Shown piece after piece: positions 31,043 to 34,428 of a DNA stretch of 34,428 nucleotides; the stretch's first letter is position 1; every line of letters begins with the position of its first letter. The position numbers and the translations under genes are program-made. Source of the DNA: Labrys sp. WJW. Lineage in GTDB: Bacteria; Pseudomonadota; Alphaproteobacteria; Rhizobiales; Labraceae. Location: NCBI RefSeq assembly GCF_001676615.1, contig NZ_LYXZ01000015.1, positions 1 through 34,428 on the forward strand, written 5' to 3'. Under the pieces are notes generated by a model. It was not told the DNA's origin. It saw nothing but the letters and a program-made list of their open reading frames with translations, and made no database searches.

Positions 31043-32260
31043 ATGACCGACACCCCCAAGCTCAATTCCTTCCGCAACGGACCCGATGAGCGCGGTCATT
31101 TCGGGCAGTTCGGCGGACGCTTCGTCGCCGAGACGCTGATGCCGCTGATCCTGTCGCTGGAGGAGGCCTACAAGCAAGCCAAGGCAGACCCGGCCTTCCA
31201 CAAGGAGATGGCGGGACACCTTTCCACCTATGTCGGCCGGCCCTCGCCGCTCTATTTCGCCGAAAGACTGACCGAGCATTTCGGCGGCGCCAAGATCTAT
31301 CTCAAGCGTGAAGAGCTGAACCACACCGGCTCGCACAAGGTCAACAACGTGCTCGGCCAGATCATGCTGGCGCGTCGCATGGGCAAGCCGCGCATCATCG
31401 CCGAGACCGGCGCCGGCCAACACGGCGTCGCCACCGCCACGCTCTGCGCCCGCTTCGGCCTGAAATGCGTCGTTTACATGGGCGCCGTCGACGTCGAGCG
31501 GCAGGCACCCAACGTCTTCCGCATGAAGATGCTCGGCGCCGAGGTCATCCCGGTGCAGTCCGGCTCCAAGACGCTCAAGGACGCTATGAACGAGGCGTTG
31601 CGCGATTGGGTCACCAATGTGCACGATACTTTCTACTGCATCGGCACCGTGGCCGGGCCCCATCCCTATCCGGGCATGGTGCGCGACTTCCAGTCGATCA
31701 TCGGCCGCGAGACCCGCGAGCAGATGATGGAGGCCGAAGGGCGCCTGCCCGACAGCGTGATCGCCTGCATCGGCGGCGGCTCCAACGCCATGGGCCTGTT
31801 CCATCCCTTCCTCGACGATCCCTCGGTCGAGATCATCGGCGTGGAAGCGGCCGGACACGGCCTCACCAGCCTGCATGCGGCCTCGATCGCCGGCGGCCGC
31901 CCCGGCGTGCTGCACGGCAACCGCACCTATCTGTTGATGGATGCCGACGGCCAGATCGAGGAAGCCCATTCCATCTCCGCGGGCCTGGACTATCCCGGCA
32001 TCGGGCCGGAGCATTCCTGGCTGCACGAGGTCGGCCGCGCCACCTATCTGTCCGCGACGGACCAGGAGGCTCTGGACGCCTTCCAGCTGCTGTCGCGCCT
32101 GGAAGGCATCATTCCCGCGCTCGAATCGGCCCACGCCCTCGCCAGGGTGGCCGAACTGGCGCCGAAGCGGTCAAAGGATCACCTGATGGTGGTCAGCCTC
32201 TCCGGCCGTGGCGACAAGGACGTACCGCAGGTTGCCGAGATCTTGGGAACGTCGCTGTGA
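31043..32260 (+). CDS. trpB: Tryptophan synthase beta chain
   Basis: A 405-residue PLP enzyme joining indole and serine to give tryptophan. Visible are [14 protein letters not shown], the PLP lysine in HTGSHKVNN, the catalytic glutamate in [10 protein letters not shown], and the phosphate-binding [10 protein letters not shown]. Length and motifs are normal. It forms a complex with the alpha chain encoded downstream, from which it is separated by a 138-base gap with a palindromic repeat. Confidence 0.97.
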   Translation: MTDTPKLNSFRNGPDERGHFGQFGGRFVAETLMPLILSLEEAYKQAKADPAFHKEMAGHLSTYVGRPSPLYFAERLTEHFGGAKIYLKREELNHTGSHKVNNVLGQIMLARRMGKPRIIAETGAGQHGVATATLCARFGLKCVVYMGAVDVERQAPNVFRMKMLGAEVIPVQSGSKTLKDAMNEALRDWVTNVHDTFYCIGTVAGPHPYPGMVRDFQSIIGRETREQMMEAEGRLPDSVIACIGGGSNAMGLFHPFLDDPSVEIIGVEAAGHGLTSLHAASIAGGRPGVLHGNRTYLLMDADGQIEEAHSISAGLDYPGIGPEHSWLHEVGRATYLSATDQEALDAFQLLSRLEGIIPALESAHALARVAELAPKRSKDHLMVVSLSGRGDKDVPQVAEILGTSL

Positions 32261-32269
32261 TGTTCTTCC

Positions 32270-32353
32270 CTGGGACCGCCGGCATCCTGCCGGCTCTTGG
32301 AAACGTTGCAATCCTGGGAACGGAAGAGGCCGGCAAGATGCCGGCGATCCCAG
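32270..32353. repeat. Palindromic element between trpB and trpA
   Basis: CTGGGACCGCCGGCATCCTG at the left is matched by the inverse sequence ending GCCGGCGATCCCAG at the right, over about 29 bases with a few mismatches. Inner CCGGCATCCTGCCGG and CCGGCAAGATGCCGG form two further hairpins. This type of GCCGGCAT element occurs widely between genes in Alphaproteobacteria. Confidence 0.8.
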
Positions 32354-32398
32354 GACGCCATCCCATCCTGCCGCCCCTTGCTCCGAGCCTGTGACCCC

Positions 32399-33244
32399 AT
32401 GACCAGCCGCCTCACCGCCCGCTTCGCCGCTTTGGCCGCCGAAAAGCGCGCCGCCCTGGTGACCTTCGTCACCGCCGGCGACCCCGATATCGAGACCTCC
32501 GCCAAGATCCTCGCCGGCCTGCCGGAGGCGGGCGCCGACATCATCGAATTCGGCATGCCCTTCACCGATCCGATGGCCGACGGCCCGGCCATCCAGGCCG
32601 CGGGCCTGCGCGCCCTCAAGTCCGGCATGACGCTGACCAAGACGCTCGGCGTCATCCGCGAATTCCGCCAGGGCAATGGCAAGACCCCGGCCGACGATGC
32701 CACGCCGATCATCCTGATGGGCTATTTCAACCCGATCTACATCTATGGCGTCGAGCGCTTCCTGGTCGATGCCAAGGCCGCCGGGGTCGATGGCCTGATC
32801 GTGGTCGACCTGCCGCCGGAGGAGGATGACGAGCTCTGCCTGCCGGCGCTGAAAGCCGGCATCGCCTTCATCCGCCTGGCGACGCCAACCACCGACGACA
32901 AGCGCCTGCCCAAGGTGCTGCAGAACACCTCCGGCTTCGTCTATTATGTCTCGATCACCGGCATCACCGGCTCGGCCACGCCCGATTTCGGCGTGGTGGC
33001 GGGTGCCGTCGGCCGCATCAAGCAGCATACCGACCTGCCGGTCTGCGTCGGCTTCGGCGTCAAGACCGCCGAGCACGCCCGGGCCATCGCCGAGGGTGCC
33101 GACGGCGTGGTCGTCGGCTCGGCCCTGGTGGAAGCGGTGCGCACCAGCCTCGACGCCGACAACCGGGCAACGGACAAGACCGTGCCGGCCGTGCTGGCGC
33201 TGGTGAGCGACATCGCCAAGGGCGCCCGCAGCGTCAGGAAGTAA
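32399..33244 (+). CDS. trpA: Tryptophan synthase alpha chain
   Basis: A 281-residue TIM-barrel enzyme that splits indole-3-glycerol phosphate. The catalytic Glu is in [11 protein letters not shown] and the catalytic Asp in [10 protein letters not shown], followed by [26 protein letters not shown] and SITGITGS. The ATG at 32399 is the family start; reading further upstream only goes through the repeat element. Third gene of a trpFBA run. Confidence 0.97.
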   Translation: MTSRLTARFAALAAEKRAALVTFVTAGDPDIETSAKILAGLPEAGADIIEFGMPFTDPMADGPAIQAAGLRALKSGMTLTKTLGVIREFRQGNGKTPADDATPIILMGYFNPIYIYGVERFLVDAKAAGVDGLIVVDLPPEEDDELCLPALKAGIAFIRLATPTTDDKRLPKVLQNTSGFVYYVSITGITGSATPDFGVVAGAVGRIKQHTDLPVCVGFGVKTAEHARAIAEGADGVVVGSALVEAVRTSLDADNRATDKTVPAVLALVSDIAKGARSVRK

Positions 33245-33262
33245 GGCCCGCATACCTATGTC

Positions 33263-33330
33263 TTTCTCCCCTTGCGGGTGTCGTCAACTCTCTTAAGTTG
33301 ACTAGAGGTCCCGGCAGCGGGATGAGGGGT
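33263..33330 (+). repeat. Dispersed repeat, long form, copy B
   Basis: CTTTCTCCCCTTGCGGG, an inner GTCAACTCTCTTAAGTTGAC palindrome, then AGAGGTCCCGGCAGCGGGATGAGG. It is the inverse of copy A at 29638-29705 and lies downstream of trpA. Confidence 0.85.
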
Positions 33331-33360
33331 CGCGCGCCCTCTCGGAAATGTCGAGAAACC

Positions 33361-33409
33361 CGTCATCCGGCACTTCGTGCCACCTTCTCCCGCAAGGGGA
33401 GAAGGGATG
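33361..33409 (+). repeat. Related dispersed repeat with a GGCACTTCGTGCC hairpin
   Basis: CGTCATCCGGCACTTCGTGC, then CACCTTCTCCCGCAAGGGGAGAAGG. The CTTCTCCCGCAAGGGGAGAAG end is shared with the other copies. Lies just before the stop of the Nudix gene on the opposite strand. Confidence 0.75.
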
Positions 33410-33428
33410 GGACCCGCGCGATCATCCT

Positions 33429-34001
33429 TTAAAACAGCTCCGGCCGCTTGAGCCGGAGCGTCTGCACCAGCGCGTAGGTCTTGAGATCGCAAAGCTCGCC
33501 GCGGTCGGCCATGGCGGCCAGGTCCTTCAGCCCGATCTCGACCACTTCGATCTCCTCGTTCTCCTCCGCCAGGCCGCCGCCGGCGCCCACGCGGCTCGCC
33601 GCCGAATATTCGGCCAGGAACATGTGCATCTTCTCGGTCGAGATGCCCGGCATCACGAAGGCGGCGCCGAGCGGGACCAGGGCCTTCAGTTCCAGCCCCG
33701 CCTCCTCCATCGCCTCGCGCCGGGCGCAATCGGCCGGATCGTCCTCGTCCAGGATGCCGGCCGGCGCTTCCAGGGAGGCCTCCACGCCATGTCCCTTGAG
33801 AATCGCCACACGCAACTGGCGCACCAACAGGGCCAGCCGGCGCTCGGGGTCGAAGGGCAGAACCGTCACCGCATCACCGTGATCCTCGACGCTGCGGTGA
33901 ATCACCGCGCCGCCGGGCGTGCGGGCCTTGACCATCAGCAGGCGGTTCCAGCCATCATAAAGCAGGGCCTCGTCGAGAATCGCTGCGGCCAAGGCATTCA
34001 C
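33429..34001 (-). CDS. Nudix hydrolase, NudK (GDP-mannose pyrophosphatase)-like
   Basis: A 190-residue protein. The Nudix box reads AGILDEDDPADCARREAMEEAG; the spacing between the first glycine and RE is one residue shorter than the general box, as in NudK-type enzymes (for example LLDNDEPEVC). N-terminal VNALAAAILDEALLYDGWNRLLMVKART fits. It likely hydrolyses nucleotide sugars or ADP-ribose-like molecules. I chose the GTG at 34001; longer frames run through the tRNA-Leu gene and cannot be real. Confidence 0.85.
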   Translation of the reverse strand: MNALAAAILDEALLYDGWNRLLMVKARTPGGAVIHRSVEDHGDAVTVLPFDPERRLALLVRQLRVAILKGHGVEASLEAPAGILDEDDPADCARREAMEEAGLELKALVPLGAAFVMPGISTEKMHMFLAEYSAASRVGAGGGLAEENEEIEVVEIGLKDLAAMADRGELCDLKTYALVQTLRLKRPELF

Positions 34002-34144
34002 TCCATTCGAATTCCGCGCAGACAAGCCCAGCAAGGTGTCAAACGCAAGGCAGAACGCCGGTTTCGCGGCGGTTTCATCAAGCTGTCGCAAGAACTGCAA
34101 ATGGGCGTTGACATCGGCTCTCCGCCCCCCTAGAAGACCCCCGC

Positions 34145-34231
34145 GCCCAGATGGCGGAATTGGTAGACGCGCACGGTTCAGGTCCGTGTACTGCAAGGTG
34201 TGGAGGTTCGAGTCCTCTTCTGGGCACCAAT
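34145..34231 (+). tRNA. tRNA-Leu (anticodon CAG)
   Basis: An 87-base tRNA with encoded CCA. The acceptor arm GCCCAGA pairs with TCTGGGC. The anticodon stem CACGG/CCGTG encloses loop TTCAGGT, giving anticodon CAG (reads CUG). The long variable arm and GGTTCGAGTCC T-arm are typical of leucine tRNAs. Confidence 0.95.
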
Positions 34232-34337
34232 TTCCGAAAGGCTCGACGTGGCTAACGGCCCGTCGGGCCTTTTGCATTTCAGGGCTTCGCAGAGCGCCGC
34301 CCAAGCCCGCGCCACGGACTTCAGCTATCGTCGGCTT

Positions 34338-34428
34338 TCAGCTGTCGTCGCGCAGTCTCTCGGCCCGTTCGCGGGCTTCAGGGGGGATCGGCAGCAGGCC
34401 GGAGCCCCGCAGCATCGCCTCGATCGCC
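34338..34428 (-). CDS. Partial gene, C-terminal end only
   Basis: The minus strand reads a frame of 29 residues ending AIEAMLRGSGLLPIPPEARE...RLRDDS and a TGA at 34338-34340. It continues beyond the window edge. Composition and third-position GC suit a coding end; the family is not recognisable from so little. Confidence 0.55.
   Translation of the reverse strand, partial: AIEAMLRGSGLLPIPPEARERAERLRDDS

Noticed and set aside
31016..32134. Long open frame antisense to trpB
   Set aside because: trpB is unambiguous and the antisense frame has no recognisable domain; 32171-33253 opposite trpA and 25231-26628 opposite the GS-like gene are the same case.
32297..32398. Earlier start for trpA within the repeat
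   Set aside because: The added residues are Arg/Pro/Cys-rich repeat translation and the ATG at 32399 matches the family start.
34145..34231. tRNA-Leu as the attachment site of an integrated element
   Set aside because: No integrase gene and no second copy of the tRNA 3' end in the window.
34002..34304. N-terminal extension of the Nudix protein to 34304
   Set aside because: It would read through the antisense strand of the tRNA-Leu gene, giving the familiar artefact peptide EEDSNLH...DLNRARLPIPP.

Overview
The window is GC-rich chromosomal DNA from an alphaproteobacterium, most likely a member of the Hyphomicrobiales. That placement is an inference from codon use, RIME-like and other dispersed palindromic repeats of the rhizobial type, and the gene families present. 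Genus cannot be fixed from the sequence. Almost every long gene is a normal full-length frame. The intergenic spaces are unusually rich in short repeats.

Region 1 (1-1736): a RIME-like palindrome, a ParE/RelE-type toxin-antitoxin pair, and a transglutaminase-like cysteine protease.

Region 2 (1933-12327) is the most interesting part: a probable ceramide/glycosphingolipid locus. Serine palmitoyltransferase (+) faces a long minus-strand operon encoding ACP, ketoacyl synthase, a two-subunit hot-dog dehydratase (HadA/HadB-like), an SDR reductase and three membrane glycosyltransferases. Most of these genes are joined by 4-base ATGA overlaps. Just upstream on the same strand lie a GNAT-fold protein that resembles bacterial ceramide synthase and an AraC-type regulator. 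Together they could build an ACP-bound acyl chain, condense it with serine, N-acylate the base and glycosylate the ceramide.

Region 3 (12328-18205): an AT-rich stretch precedes a gene whose product matches the Rhodococcus equi VapA/VapB beta-barrel family but has no signal peptide. After it come a polysaccharide-type ABC exporter (permease plus ATPase), a double methyltransferase (class I plus FkbM) and a fatty-acid-hydroxylase-family membrane protein. Several dispersed repeats separate these genes.

Region 4 (18206-24396) is for haem/iron uptake: a TonB-dependent receptor, a short HemS/ChuX-like protein and an exporter-fold ABC half-transporter in one minus-strand operon. A DUF2218-siderophore-interacting protein fusion is divergent from it, across an AT-rich control region with Fur-like sites.

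Region 5 (24440-28936): a GntR/FCD regulator divergent from a glutamine-synthetase-family gene (gamma-glutamylpolyamine synthetase-like), with a perfect palindromic operator over the promoter. A PotF-like polyamine-binding protein, a clear terminator and an SMP-30/gluconolactonase follow.

Region 6 (28940-34428): a VanX-like D,D-dipeptidase whose start codon and ribosome binding site lie in a dispersed repeat, a small secreted protein, trpF-trpB-trpA with a palindromic element between trpB and trpA, a NudK-like Nudix hydrolase, tRNA-Leu(CAG), and the 3' end of one more gene.
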